Part shown: piece after piece, positions 44,996-55,178 of the stretch
How positions within the stretch are numbered: the first letter of the stretch is position 1
Layout: every line of letters begins with the position of its first letter
Source: Saprospiraceae bacterium
GTDB taxonomy: Bacteria; Bacteroidota; Bacteroidia; Chitinophagales; Saprospiraceae
Assembly (NCBI GenBank): GCA_016715105.1
Contig: JADKBO010000059.1
Span: 310,001-374,000 of the forward strand
Length of the DNA stretch: 64,000 bases
Reading direction: 5' to 3'
Notes under the pieces: model-generated
Told to the model about the DNA's origin: nothing
Databases searched by the model: none
Seen by the model: the letters and a program-made list of their open reading frames with translations, nothing else
Position numbers and translations under genes: made by a program

Positions 44996-45105
44996 AAAAA
45001 ACTCATGCATAAATCCTAAAAAATGCCTGAAGTTTAATAACAATTAAAGGCTAGATTTTTTACCATTGTGAAACCGAAATCAACAAAATCACTATAAAAA
45101 TTCTA

Positions 45106-45189
45106 TCATCTTTCGTCCCTCATCTTTCATCTCTCATCTTTCTTCTCTCATCCTTCGTCTCTCATCTTTCTTCTCTCATCCTTCGTCTC
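45106..45189. repeat. 14-bp tandem repeat, six copies
   Basis: The unit TCATCyTTCdTCtC repeats six times without a gap from 45106 to 45189 and ends exactly at the amidase stop codon (45190-45192). In the minus-strand transcript it gives a purine-rich GAGAnGAAnGATGA tract after the amidase. The array fills most of the space between the convergent pseudouridine synthase and amidase genes. Confidence 0.85.
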
Positions 45190-46791
45190 TCAATCAGCAA
45201 CCAGGAATTTTGGAGCCTTGCGGTGTTTGGTTCCATTTTCATAAGCAAAGGCCATTTCCAACAATACAGGCTCACTCCAAGCTCTGCCAAAAAACGAAAT
45301 ACCTACGGGTAATTCACCAACAAATCCCATGGGTACAGTAATGCTGGGATATCCAGCCTGAGCAGCAGGAGAAGAAGTTCCTAAAGTATAATGGTCGCCA
45401 TTCAATAAATCTGTGTGCCATGCAGGGCTGCCTGTTGGTGCAATGATGGCATCCAAGTTATTAGAATCCATCACTTTATCCATTCCATTTTTCCTACTTC
45501 CAAGCATCAGTGCTTCCAAAGCCTTTTTATATTTTGGATCCGTGAGATCACCCTTCGCCAAAGCCATTTCGAGGTATTTTTGATCAAAATGTTCCAATTC
45601 GATGGAATCACTTTTGTTGAAAGCTATCAACTCCTCCAAACTTTTGATTTTGGCATCGGGTCCCAATGATTTAAAGTATTTATTAAGACCATCTTTATAC
45701 TCAAACAACATGATTTCAAAAGAATGTTCACCAACAGCATCATCTCCAATGTTATCTACTTCTACGATTTCTGCACCTTGACTTTTCATAAAAGCGACTG
45801 CCCTATTCATCAAAGTATCCACCTTATTAATGCGTCCAAAAGGTTTTTTAAATAAGCCAATCCTTTTACCTTTCAAACCATCCTTTTTCAAAAACTGTGT
45901 ATAATCCAAATGAAATTTTCCCTCACTTGCCCACGTTTTATCATCCAATGAATCGACACCAACCAAAGAGCCCAAACAAATGGCTGCATCCGTCAAATTG
46001 CGAGCCATAGGACCAGGCGTATCTTGCGTGTACGAAATCGGAATAACGCCGCTGCGACTTACCAAACCCACAGTTGGTTTGATGCCCACAATACCATTGG
46101 CGTGAGATGGACAAACAATAGAACCGTTGGTCTCTGTGCCAATGGCCAACATGGTCAAGTTTGCAGAAACTGACGCCCCGGAACCAGAACTCGAACCACA
46201 CGGATTACGACTCAATACGTATGGATTTTTGACCTGTCCACCTAAACCACTCCAGCCACTTGTTGACATTTCACCCCTGAAATTCGCCCATTCACTCATA
46301 TTGGCTTTGCCGATGATGACTGCCCCAGCCTTGCGCAATTTACTCGCAACATCACTGTCTTGAAGAGGATGCGAACCAGCTAGAGCCCTTGATCCAGCCG
46401 TTGTAGACATTTGATCATGGGTATCAATGTTGTCTTTCAATAATATTGGAATGCCGTGTAATGGACCTCTTTTTTTACCAGCTTTCAACTCCACATCCAA
46501 AGCTGCCGCAATTGCCAAAGCTTCAGGATTTACCTCAATGACTGAATGAAGTGCTGGGCCTTGTTGATCAATTTCCGCTATTCTTTTCAAATATGCATCG
46601 ACAACCTGCGCAATGGTGAAATCTCCATTTGCATAACCAGACTGCATCTGATTAATATCGTATTCCAAAAATTTAAAGTCAGGTGTATCTGTACTTACTT
46701 GTTCGACGGTTGCATTTTTGCAGCTACCATTCAAAAACACCAGGCCACAGATTCCAAAAATCAATAGAAAAGCATTTCGCATCATTATCAT
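45190..46791 (-). CDS. Amidase signature family hydrolase, exported lipoprotein
   Basis: The 533-residue protein has a lipobox (FLNGSCKN, Cys about 24) and the complete Ser-cisSer-Lys triad of the amidase signature family: Lys in GIPILLKDNIDT, the Ser-rich loop NPCGSSSGSGASVSANLTML and the nucleophile in GTETNGSIVCPS. It is close to the Bacteroidota and Bacillus amidases related to Glu-tRNA amidotransferase A, but being exported it probably hydrolyses amides or peptides in the periplasm. Downstream is the 14-bp tandem array. The upstream amidohydrolase gene is on the same strand with a 219-base gap. Confidence 0.92.
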   Translation of the reverse strand: MIMMRNAFLLIFGICGLVFLNGSCKNATVEQVSTDTPDFKFLEYDINQMQSGYANGDFTIAQVVDAYLKRIAEIDQQGPALHSVIEVNPEALAIAAALDVELKAGKKRGPLHGIPILLKDNIDTHDQMSTTAGSRALAGSHPLQDSDVASKLRKAGAVIIGKANMSEWANFRGEMSTSGWSGLGGQVKNPYVLSRNPCGSSSGSGASVSANLTMLAIGTETNGSIVCPSHANGIVGIKPTVGLVSRSGVIPISYTQDTPGPMARNLTDAAICLGSLVGVDSLDDKTWASEGKFHLDYTQFLKKDGLKGKRIGLFKKPFGRINKVDTLMNRAVAFMKSQGAEIVEVDNIGDDAVGEHSFEIMLFEYKDGLNKYFKSLGPDAKIKSLEELIAFNKSDSIELEHFDQKYLEMALAKGDLTDPKYKKALEALMLGSRKNGMDKVMDSNNLDAIIAPTGSPAWHTDLLNGDHYTLGTSSPAAQAGYPSITVPMGFVGELPVGISFFGRAWSEPVLLEMAFAYENGTKHRKAPKFLVAD

Positions 46792-47010
46792 CGTTTTATC
46801 ATGTTATTAATCTAGGATACCACATTCGGGAACTGAAAAGATATTCAGCAATCGCAATTTAAACACCAAAATCTATTTCGTTTGAACGAATTCCAAGGTA
46901 TTTTTTATTTTTCAATAATCTGGACTGCTAATCGAATGCTTCCTCCTTAAATTAGAAGTTTATCAAAGTGTAATTGCCAAAAATATCGTGTATTTTTCAT
47001 TCAAAAAAAA

Positions 47011-48279
47011 TCACTTTACGACCACTTTTCCACCCAACATAACCATCTCAATTTCTCGTAAGACACTGATATTTTCCAACGGATTGCCCTTTACAACCAC
47101 TAAATCAGCGAGTTTACCCGTTTTGATTTCACCTAAATGATTCAACCCAAAAACTTTAGCATTCACAGCAGTTACCGACCTTAAAACATCCAATGGAGCC
47201 ATTCCGTAATCCACCATCATTTCCAGTTCGCGTACATTATCACCATGACTAAAAACGCCTACATCACCACCAGCAACGATGGTTACACCAGCTTCCAATG
47301 CCATTTTGAATGAATGCCTTTTTTCTTTAATTCTTTCTGGCTCTGGATCAACCCCTTTTTTCCACCCTTTATATTGCGACACTGCATCACCTGCCGCAAG
47401 CGTTGGGCACAACGCTACTCCATTTTCTTTCATAAGTTTAAAAATTTCTGGAGTTCCAGCATCCCCATGTTCAATGGTATGTACCCCCGCCATAATGGCT
47501 CTGCGCATACCTTCTTCACTGGCCGCATGAGCTACCACAACCCGACCACTGCTCTTCGTGACTTCAACCACAGTTTCCAACTCTTTTTGCGTAAAAGTTG
47601 GCATGGCTGTCAAAAGCATTCCCCATCTATAATCTGCATAAACTTTGATCACATCTGCTCCATGTCCTATTTGATCACGCACGACCTTGATAAGATTGTC
47701 GTGCCCATCCGCTTCTTCAGCTCCACTCGGCACCTGCACATGGGCAGCGAAACCTTTAGGACCATAACTCCCAGTAGTAACTATGGCCTTTCCAGCCACC
47801 AAAAGCCTCGGACCATGGACAATGCCCTTATTGATGCTTTCCTTCAATCCAACATCTGCATATTCAGCGCCTTCAGAACCCAAGTCCCGCACGGTTGTAA
47901 ACCCGGCAAGTAAGGTTTTTTGAGCATGGATTGCACCTCTGATCGACCTTTCAGCTTGAGATTCCAACAAAATTTGATCATTCCAAGACGTTTCATTGTA
48001 TGGATGGAGCAACATATGTGCGTGACCTTCAATCATACCAGGCATCAGAGTCCCCTCCGGAAAATTCAACCTTTTGCAATTTGGCGCAATGGTTATTTTA
48101 CGCTCTTCATCAAATGCTACAATGCTGTCCACTTTAATCAAAACGACCTTATTATTCTGAAAATCATGGCCGTCAAATACCCACTTAGCTTTGATCAACG
48201 TGTATTCTTGCCCATTCAACAATGGAAAAATCAACATAAAACACAGGATTTTCAGGAAGTATTTGAGCTCAAAAGTCAT
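47011..48279 (-). CDS. Exported amidohydrolase (imidazolonepropionase/prolidase-like)
   Basis: The 422-residue protein has a signal peptide (LKILCFMLIFPLLNGQ) and the amidohydrolase barrel: TLMPGMIEGHAHMLLHPYNE (HxH), TTVRDLGSEGAEYADV, GADVIKVYADYRWG (Lys), VVVAHAASEEGMRRAIMAGV (His), HTIEHGD (His) and VTIVAGGDVGVFSHGDNVRE (Asp). The C-terminus KTGKLADLVVVKGNPLENIS is typical. Related enzymes cleave Xaa-Pro or other N-acyl amino compounds, so it may work with the neighbouring amidase and aminopeptidase genes in peptide use; that link is inference. Confidence 0.9.
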   Translation of the reverse strand: MTFELKYFLKILCFMLIFPLLNGQEYTLIKAKWVFDGHDFQNNKVVLIKVDSIVAFDEERKITIAPNCKRLNFPEGTLMPGMIEGHAHMLLHPYNETSWNDQILLESQAERSIRGAIHAQKTLLAGFTTVRDLGSEGAEYADVGLKESINKGIVHGPRLLVAGKAIVTTGSYGPKGFAAHVQVPSGAEEADGHDNLIKVVRDQIGHGADVIKVYADYRWGMLLTAMPTFTQKELETVVEVTKSSGRVVVAHAASEEGMRRAIMAGVHTIEHGDAGTPEIFKLMKENGVALCPTLAAGDAVSQYKGWKKGVDPEPERIKEKRHSFKMALEAGVTIVAGGDVGVFSHGDNVRELEMMVDYGMAPLDVLRSVTAVNAKVFGLNHLGEIKTGKLADLVVVKGNPLENISVLREIEMVMLGGKVVVK

Positions 48280-48460
48280 TTATTGAAAGTTAAATTGGTG
48301 TAAGGTAATGGTTGAAAATTGACTAAATAGCTACAGTTACATGCAATTTAGCCTAAACGAATATAGCCAGATTTGAAACGATCCTATGAAAAAATTCCAG
48401 AAGCCATTGAAATAATCACTTTCTTATTATCTTGACATCGATTCTCTTTTCCTATCTAAC

Positions 48461-48541
48461 ACAACAAATATTCTTTCTTTTATTTGTTGTTTGAATAAGG
48501 AGTGTCAACTTATGTTTTACATTTCAGAAAACTAAAACATA
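48461..48541 (+). promoter_or_regulatory. Two inverted repeats upstream of propeller protein copy B
   Basis: ACAACAAATA (48461-48470) pairs with TATTTGTTGT (48481-48490) around a ten-base loop. TATGTTTTA (48511-48519) pairs with TAAAACATA (48533-48541) around a 13-base loop. Both lie in the 307-base divergent gap 48280-48586 before the gene at 48587. They could be operators or leader hairpins. No TAnnTTTG box was found. Confidence 0.4.
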
Positions 48542-48586
48542 GGGCCTTAATCATATACCAAACCAAACAAGCTTAAAATTGCCAAC

Positions 48587-51500
48587 ATGAGACAACATTT
48601 ATCTTTTGCATCTATCCTATTATTGCTCTGCTATTTCCTACCCGCCTCAGCTCAGGTTTCGAATAAAACTCAGCAAGATTCCACTTTGGACTTAGTCAGT
48701 TACCGAAACATTGGACCTTTCAGGGGTGGTCGTTCTTGCGCAGTGGCTGGGGTTGCTGGTAAACCCAATCTTTTTTATTTTGGAGCGACAGGTGGTGGCG
48801 TTTGGCAAACCGAAAATGGAGGTCGCTCTTGGCAAAATATCAGTGATGGTTATTTTGGTGGTTCGATTGGGGCTATTGCCGTGGCTCCTTCAGACGACAA
48901 TGTGATTTACGTCGGTGGCGGTGAAAAAACTGTACGAGGTAATGTTTCTTTTGGATATGGTGTTTGGAAAACAGAAGACAAAGGTAAAACCTGGAAGTCT
49001 TGTGGTCTGGATAAAAGCCGTCATATTGGGAGAATCAAAGTGCATCCCCAAAATGCGGACATTGTATTTGCAGCGGTCATGGGAGATTTATTTAAGGCTT
49101 CCGCGGAAAGAGGTATTTATAAATCCATCGACGGAGGCAAAAATTGGAACAAGGTTTTATTTGTCAATGACCGAGCTGGTTTTGTTGACTTGGTCATAGA
49201 TCCAAATAATCACAGAATCCTTTACGCAACTTCATGGCGAGTAACCAGATCTCCCTACGATCTTTCTTCAGGAGGTGAAGGTTCTGCCTTGTGGAAAAGT
49301 ACAGATGGTGGCAATACTTGGCAAAATATTTCGGGCAACGAAGGGCTGCCCTCTGGGGTTTGGGGCATCAGCGCTATTGCAGTTTCCTATAAAACTAGTG
49401 ACAAATTATGGGCTTTGATAGAAAATGAAAACGGTGGCGTTTATCAATCACTCGACGCTGGTAAAACTTGGAAAAAAGTCAACGATGACCGGTCTTTGCG
49501 ACAACGTGCTTGGTATTATACACGTATTTATGCCGATACCAAAGACGATGAAGTGGTTTATGTTTTGAATGTTTCGTACCATAAATCCAACGATGGTGGT
49601 AAAACTTTTAAATCAGCATATGCTGAACACAGCGATCATCACGATTTGTGGATAGCTCCAGAAGACCCAAATCGAAATGATCATAGCGGATGACGGCGGT
49701 GCTCAAGTGACCTATGATGGGGGTGAAACCTGGTCTACCTACCACAACCAACCCACTGGTCAGTTTTATAGACTCACTACCGACAACCACTTCCCTTATC
49801 GAATTTATGCCGCCCAACAAGACAATTCTACTATCCGAATTCAACACAGAAGTTTGCAATCAGGAATTTCCGAAACTGATTGGCAAGAAACAGCTGGCGG
49901 TGAGTCAGCACACATTGCAGTGGATCCTCTGAATGATGAAATCGTTTATGGTGGCAGTTACGATGGATTTCTCACAAGAGAAAATCACCAAACCAAAAGT
50001 GTCAGAGCCATCAATGTTTGGCCCGACAATCCCATGGGTTATGGCGCAGAAGGTATGAAGTATCGTTTCCAATGGAATTTTCCCATCTTCTTCTCCAAAC
50101 ATAATCCGAAAAAATTATACGCAGGCTCTCAGCATCTACATGTTACGGTCGATGAAGGCCAAAACTGGGATTTGGCAAGTCCGGATTTAACACGCAATGA
50201 GGCTGAAAAATTGGTTTCTTCTGGCGGTCCTATCACAAAAGATAACACCAGTGTGGAGTATTATGCAACCATTTTTGCTGCCGATGAATCGCCACTCAAA
50301 GAAGGTTTGATTTGGGGTAGGTTCTGATGATGGCCGATTGCACATCACTCGAGATGGAGGTAAAAGTTGGAATGATGTCACTGATCCCAAAATAATGCCT
50401 AAGTACTTGATGTTCAACAGTGTAGAACCATCTTCTTTTGACCCAGCTGTTTGCTATGTAGCTGGTACTTCTTATAAAGAGGGAGATTATAGTCCATATC
50501 TTTTCAAAACCAAAGACTATGGCAAAACCTGGAAAAAGATTGTTTCAGGAATTCCTGGGGAACATTTTACGAGAGTGGTCAGGGAGGATCCTTCGAAAAA
50601 AGGAGTGCTTTATGCAGGCACAGAAACAGGCATGTATTTTTCTATAGATGATGGGGAAAGTTGGAAATCTTTACAGCTCAATTTGCCTATTGTTCCCATC
50701 ACAGATCTCAAAATAAAAGAGGGCGGACTCATTGTTGCCACACAAGGTCGAGGTATTTGGATTCTGGATGATTTGAAAGTATTACATCATGTCATAGATA
50801 TGCCAAAAGAAAAGGCAGTCCGACTATTTACACCCAAAGATGTTTATAGAATGCCTGGTTCGAGTTCGCCTAATGCAGCAAAAAATGGACAAGGTACCAA
50901 CCATGCGGCAGGTTTGGTCTTACACTACTTATTACCCACTTATGATGATAAAAAAGATACGATTGCCATCACGATAATGGGAAATGCTGGTGATACTATC
51001 ATTTCCTACAGTAATAAAAGCAAGGAAAAATCGACTACCCTTAAGCCTAAAAAAGGAGCCAATACTTTTAATTGGAATATGCGCTATCCCGATGCAAAAT
51101 CATTTGATGGCATGATCCTTTGGTGGTCCGATCTTTCTGGTCCGCTTGCCGTCCCCGGGGAGTACAAAGCTTCATTAAAGGTCAATAACAACACCTTATC
51201 CACTCCATTCAAAATTTTAAAAAGTCCGGTGAGTGAAGGCGATGAAGCCAGCATGCGTGCTCAATTCAATTTTGTAAAAAGTATTGACGACAAGATCAAT
51301 GAAGCACATCAAGCCATCATTGACATCAGAAGTTTACAAAAAAGCATAAAATTATATGAAAAGGAACTCAAGGTCGATTCTCTCAAAATTTGGTCCGACT
51401 CGATAGGAAACATGGCTTCTATCATAGAGAAAGAACTTTACCAAACCCAAAATAAATCCAATCAAGATCCATTGAATTATCCAATAAAACTGACCAATAA

Positions 51501-51717
51501 ACTGGCTCACCTCAACGCGCTAAGTCAAATGGGTACTCAAGATTTTGGACCAACTACCTCCATGGTCGCTGTAAGGGATCAACTTGTTGGGGCTATCGAT
51601 AAACAATTGTCTGATTGGCGTGCCATCCATTCTTCTTTGATTCCAATGTTGAATGATTTGATGCGGAAATCGAAGGTTGATTATATTCAGATTGGAAAAA
51701 TTACTGATGAAGTGTAA
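48587..51717 (+). CDS. Exported sortilin/BNR-type beta-propeller protein, copy B, with two frameshifts
   Basis: Three successive frames (48587-49693, 49677-50327, 50338-51717) together make one paralogue of the gene at 38200-41364. The first has a signal peptide (FLPASAQ) and YRNIGPFRGGRSCAVAGVAG. At the breaks the reading resumes exactly: WIAPEDPNR-MIIADDGGAQV if one A of 49675-49677 is removed, and EGLIWVGSDDGRLHITRDGG if one G of 50314-50317 is removed. With both corrected the length is 1042 residues, against 1054 for the paralogue. BNR repeats (GVYQSLDAGKTWKKV) and the C-terminal FNWNMRYPDAKSF domain are kept. Confidence 0.85.
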
Positions 51718-51736
51718 TGTTTTTGTAAATATGATG

Positions 51737-51875
51737 TTAATGGTTAATGGTTAATGCAAGGAATTGGTTTATTGTTTGTAAGGTTAATAATTATTGCATT
51801 TTTGCCTGGTGCATGGTTTGGTTTTTGCCTATTGCATTTTTGCCCTATTGCATTTTTGCTTATTGCATTTTTGCC
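51737..51875. repeat. TTAATGG triplet and TATTGCATTTTTGCC tandem repeats
   Basis: Two copies of TTAATGG plus TTAATGC at 51737-51757 echo the heptamer arrays at 8.5 and 9.0 kb. They are followed by four copies of TATTGCATTTTTGCy at 51792, 51830, 51846 and 51861, the last two adjacent. They occupy the 257-base gap before folB. No gene is visible in the gap. Confidence 0.85.
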
Positions 51876-51974
51876 TTATTGGTTAATAATCGCCCTGGTT
51901 TCACAACTAGAATATGATTTGAAATGACGATCATTGGCAAATCTCCATTAAATTTGCTATTACAAATAATAATT

Positions 51975-52325
51975 ATGAAAACAAAAGTGGCCATCAAAGG
52001 TGCTGCATTTTTTGCCTTCCACGGATTTTATGCTGAAGAACGTAAAGCCGGAACCCATTTTCTCATTGACGCTGAAGTGGAGTTGAAATCATTTGACAGC
52101 AATGAAGACAACATTACTGATACGGTGAATTACGAACACTTATACAACATCTGTAAGAGTGAGATGGAGGTCACCCAAAAACTATTGGAAACAGTGGTTT
52201 TTAACATCATCAATCGATTCAAACACGATTTACACAATGTTACAGCTGGTAAAGTTCGCATGGAAAAGTTGGGACCACAATTGGGTGGGAAGGTGGAGAA
52301 GGCTATTGTGGAGATGGAATTTTAA
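51975..52325 (+). CDS. folB: Dihydroneopterin aldolase
   Basis: From the ATG at 51975 the protein has 116 residues, the usual length. It shows IKGAAFFAFHGFYAEERKAG (the FHG...EE signature with the substrate-binding Glu), HFLIDAEVELKSFDSNEDNI, DTVNYEHLYNICKSEM and LLETVVFNIINRF, then EKLGPQLGGKVEKAIVEMEF with the conserved Lys. It makes 6-hydroxymethyl-dihydropterin for folate synthesis. A start 17 codons upstream is in frame but adds unlikely sequence. Confidence 0.93.
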   Translation: MKTKVAIKGAAFFAFHGFYAEERKAGTHFLIDAEVELKSFDSNEDNITDTVNYEHLYNICKSEMEVTQKLLETVVFNIINRFKHDLHNVTAGKVRMEKLGPQLGGKVEKAIVEMEF

Positions 52326-52461
52326 AAGGATTCATACACCACAAAGGCTTGTAAATTCATCTTATCCATGTATTTTAGTGTGAAATGGAGCAACTTTCGT
52401 TTCATTACAATAACTACTAATATATTTTATATTGATATTCAAACATATAGAAAATAAATTC

Positions 52462-53538
52462 ATGCGTCAATTAATCGTAGTCTTACTGCTTACCTTTATG
52501 TTTTCATGCAGTGAAGAAGTAAGAACCAATTTAACTCCCAAACCAAATGCCTTTGGCACACTCAATGATGTGGTCATTATTGCGGATAAAAATCTCTCAG
52601 AAAGCATCGTAGGTGACTCTATCTCCTATTTTTTTGAATCTGCTTATCCAATTATGCCTGCTCCCGAACCATATTTTGATATACGTTTTTTTACACCAGA
52701 GGATTTAGAAGCAAAAAAAACAATAAAAGAATTACGCACTTTTGTCATTGTTGCAGATGTCAATAATGAATCAAGTCCCACCACTCAGATGTTGAGAAAA
52801 GACATTGGTGAAGAAAAATTTTTGAGAGCAAAATCCATTGATGAATACAATAGTAGTGTTGGAATAGACAAATGGGCGAATGGCCAATTAATTGTCTATA
52901 TTTTTGGTAGAGGTGTCAATGGTGTTTGTAATAGTCTCAGAGAAAATTATCCCGCAATTGCAGCCAGAATCAACAAACACGACGATACGCAATTGTATGC
53001 TAATATTTACCCCTTGAAAAAGTTAAATTATGAGGCGAACGATGAAGTCAAGCAACTATTTGGCATAGATCTAAGTATTCCACCCGAATTTAAAAAAGCC
53101 ACTACTGTTGACAATGACAACATCATTTGGCTCAAAAGAGACATCAAAACAGTTGAGCAAGATATTGTAGTGCGTAAATTCCCTTATCGTAGTCAAAGTC
53201 AAATGAGCAAAGATAGCATCATAGCCATGCGCAATGAATATGGTCGTAAATACATACAAAGTACACAAGAAGGTTCATACATGCGCACTCACGAAGAATT
53301 TTTACCAGTTTATGAATACAGCGCCAAAGTTGATGGTGCATATGCGATTGAATTACGCGGAACTTGGGAAATGGAAAACGATTTTATGGGCGGACCATTT
53401 GTAACTTTCGCCATCCTCAACGCTCCTAAAAACGAAATCATTTTCGTAGATGCTTTTGTTTATGGGCCTGGCAAAGACAAAAGGGATTTCGTGCAACAAT
53501 TGGTTTATATTCTTAAGAATGCCAAGTTGATGAAATAA
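52462..53538 (+). CDS. DUF4837 family lipoprotein
   Basis: From the ATG at 52462 the protein has 358 residues with a clear lipobox (LTFMFSCSEE, Cys about 17). It continues KPNAFGTLNDVVIIADKNLS, the typical DUF4837 opening, and has the conserved middle FPYRSQSQMSKDSIIAMRNE and the C-terminal RGTWEMENDFMGGPFVTFAI. The family is restricted to Bacteroidota, is lipid-anchored and has no known function. It follows folB by 136 bases and precedes a VOC gene by 34 bases. Confidence 0.88.
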   Translation: MRQLIVVLLLTFMFSCSEEVRTNLTPKPNAFGTLNDVVIIADKNLSESIVGDSISYFFESAYPIMPAPEPYFDIRFFTPEDLEAKKTIKELRTFVIVADVNNESSPTTQMLRKDIGEEKFLRAKSIDEYNSSVGIDKWANGQLIVYIFGRGVNGVCNSLRENYPAIAARINKHDDTQLYANIYPLKKLNYEANDEVKQLFGIDLSIPPEFKKATTVDNDNIIWLKRDIKTVEQDIVVRKFPYRSQSQMSKDSIIAMRNEYGRKYIQSTQEGSYMRTHEEFLPVYEYSAKVDGAYAIELRGTWEMENDFMGGPFVTFAILNAPKNEIIFVDAFVYGPGKDKRDFVQQLVYILKNAKLMK

Positions 53539-53572
53539 GGGAGCTATTTTTACCTGAACCTAGCGATACAAA

Positions 53573-53986
53573 ATGGCAACAGTCAATCCATATCTTTATT
53601 TTAATGGAAATTGCGAAGAAGCTTTTAATTTTTATAGCGCAATTTTTCGTAAAGAAATCACCCATCTGGGAAGATATAGAGATGTTCCTACCTCTGACAG
53701 ACCTATTTTTGCAGAAGCTGATGATAAAGTCATGCATGTCACCTTACCCATTAGTTCCGAAACCACTTTAATGGGTTCCGACAATTTACAAGCTTATACC
53801 CAATCAAAAGATCAATATACTTTCTCATTGATCGTTCATGTCGACACCACCGAAGAGGCCGATCAACTATTTAATGGCCTTGCCGAAGGAGGCACTATAA
53901 AAGTAGCCATGAATCAGACTTTTTGGGGCTCCTATTATGGAATCTGTGTGGACAAATTTGGCATTATGTGGAAAATCACCACTTAA
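53573..53986 (+). CDS. PhnB-like VOC/glyoxalase superfamily protein
   Basis: The 137-residue protein starts VNPYLYFNGNCEEAFNFYSA with the following FRKEITHLGRYRDVP, the PhnB/3-demethylubiquinone methyltransferase-like glyoxalase pattern. The later half has GLAEGGTIKVAMNQTFWGSY and DKFGIMWKITT, typical ends of the fold. Members bind small ligands with metal-ligand positions often lost, and the reaction here is unknown. It is cytoplasmic and is probably co-transcribed with the DUF4837 gene. Confidence 0.88.
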   Translation: MATVNPYLYFNGNCEEAFNFYSAIFRKEITHLGRYRDVPTSDRPIFAEADDKVMHVTLPISSETTLMGSDNLQAYTQSKDQYTFSLIVHVDTTEEADQLFNGLAEGGTIKVAMNQTFWGSYYGICVDKFGIMWKITT

Positions 53987-54266
53987 ACTCTAAATGTACT
54001 TTGATGTCTTTCCGATTTTGATAATATAAAAGTGCGTAAATAACCAAATTATTGGGTTTAATAAGTTTGAATCGACGCTCGAAAATAATAGGGTTTGGTT
54101 GCCGCACACAACTTTTGAGCATCCTACATTAAAATAAACCAACATTATTACAAAATATTTATAGCTACGGAACCATCGTATCCAATTTTTGTTATTCACA
54201 TTATTAACATTTAGTACAATACTCCAATAGCCAACATTTATTTAACTGTTTATAAATGCTCGAAAA

Positions 54267-55178
54267 ATGAATGGTAGATTTACAAGGCTATTTTTGCTTT
54301 TTACATTTTATATTACAATTTTCTTTTTGAATACACCGCATCTGAATGCCCAAGTTTATAGTTGTGGTACCTGCGGATCAGCTACTATAACCAGCATTTC
54401 AAAAAGTCCTGCAACGGGTTGCAACGTAACGGTAAATCTTACCATCAACACCAATGATTTGTCTTGCGTAAACACTGGTTGGCTTTGGTCGACTAGTCCT
54501 TCTGGAAGCTCAGGGTCTTTTTATGTTGGTTTTACAACAGTTGTCCCTTATGCACAAACTGCCTCCGCTTCCTTCTATATACCATTAGCGTGCAGTGCTT
54601 TGGGTTCCTCCTTTTTCATTATTGATTCTCCAGGAAGTAGTACCTGTGAAAACATACCACTACCAGTGATTTATAGCCACATTTCTGCAGAAGGTAACAT
54701 CATTTTTTGGACCACTAGTACGGAAGTGAATAATGCAAAATATATCATCGAAATATCAAGTGATGGCATAGTTTGGTTCACTGATGGAATCGTTACACCT
54801 CTCTTGGATTTGACACAAAACAATGAATACCAATATCAGTTAAAAGCTTTTGCAAAATATGCCAGAATTGCACAAGTAGATTTTGATGGAAGCAGGAACT
54901 ATAGCAAAATTATCCCCATAGATTATTTTGAACAACCAACATCCCAAAGAAACGAAAGCCAGGTCGCACACTCAGACAATTTGATCATCCAATTGCCATC
55001 AAAAGAATTTACTGAATACAGGTTGATCAATATTTATGGCCAACTCCTTGAAAAAGGATCAGTTATTAGTTCAGAACTCAACTTTACCAAACACAATTTA
55101 CCTACTGGGCAATACTTTTTATGGTTGCAAAGTCGACAGAACACCAATGAGATCATCAAAATAATGGCAATCAATTAG
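54267..55178 (+). CDS. Secreted protein with T9SS type A-like C-terminal domain
   Basis: The 303-residue protein has a signal peptide (cut near HLNAQ), a cysteine-containing N-terminal domain (VYSCGTCGSATITSISKSPA) unlike families I know, a middle beta domain starting ISAEGNIIFWTTSTEVNNAK that is common in T9SS cargo, and a C-terminal sorting-like domain (YRLINIYGQLLEKGSV to LPTGQYFLWLQSRQNTNEII). The product is probably exported and attached by type IX secretion. Function of the N-terminal part is unknown. Confidence 0.82.
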   Translation: MNGRFTRLFLLFTFYITIFFLNTPHLNAQVYSCGTCGSATITSISKSPATGCNVTVNLTINTNDLSCVNTGWLWSTSPSGSSGSFYVGFTTVVPYAQTASASFYIPLACSALGSSFFIIDSPGSSTCENIPLPVIYSHISAEGNIIFWTTSTEVNNAKYIIEISSDGIVWFTDGIVTPLLDLTQNNEYQYQLKAFAKYARIAQVDFDGSRNYSKIIPIDYFEQPTSQRNESQVAHSDNLIIQLPSKEFTEYRLINIYGQLLEKGSVISSELNFTKHNLPTGQYFLWLQSRQNTNEIIKIMAIN

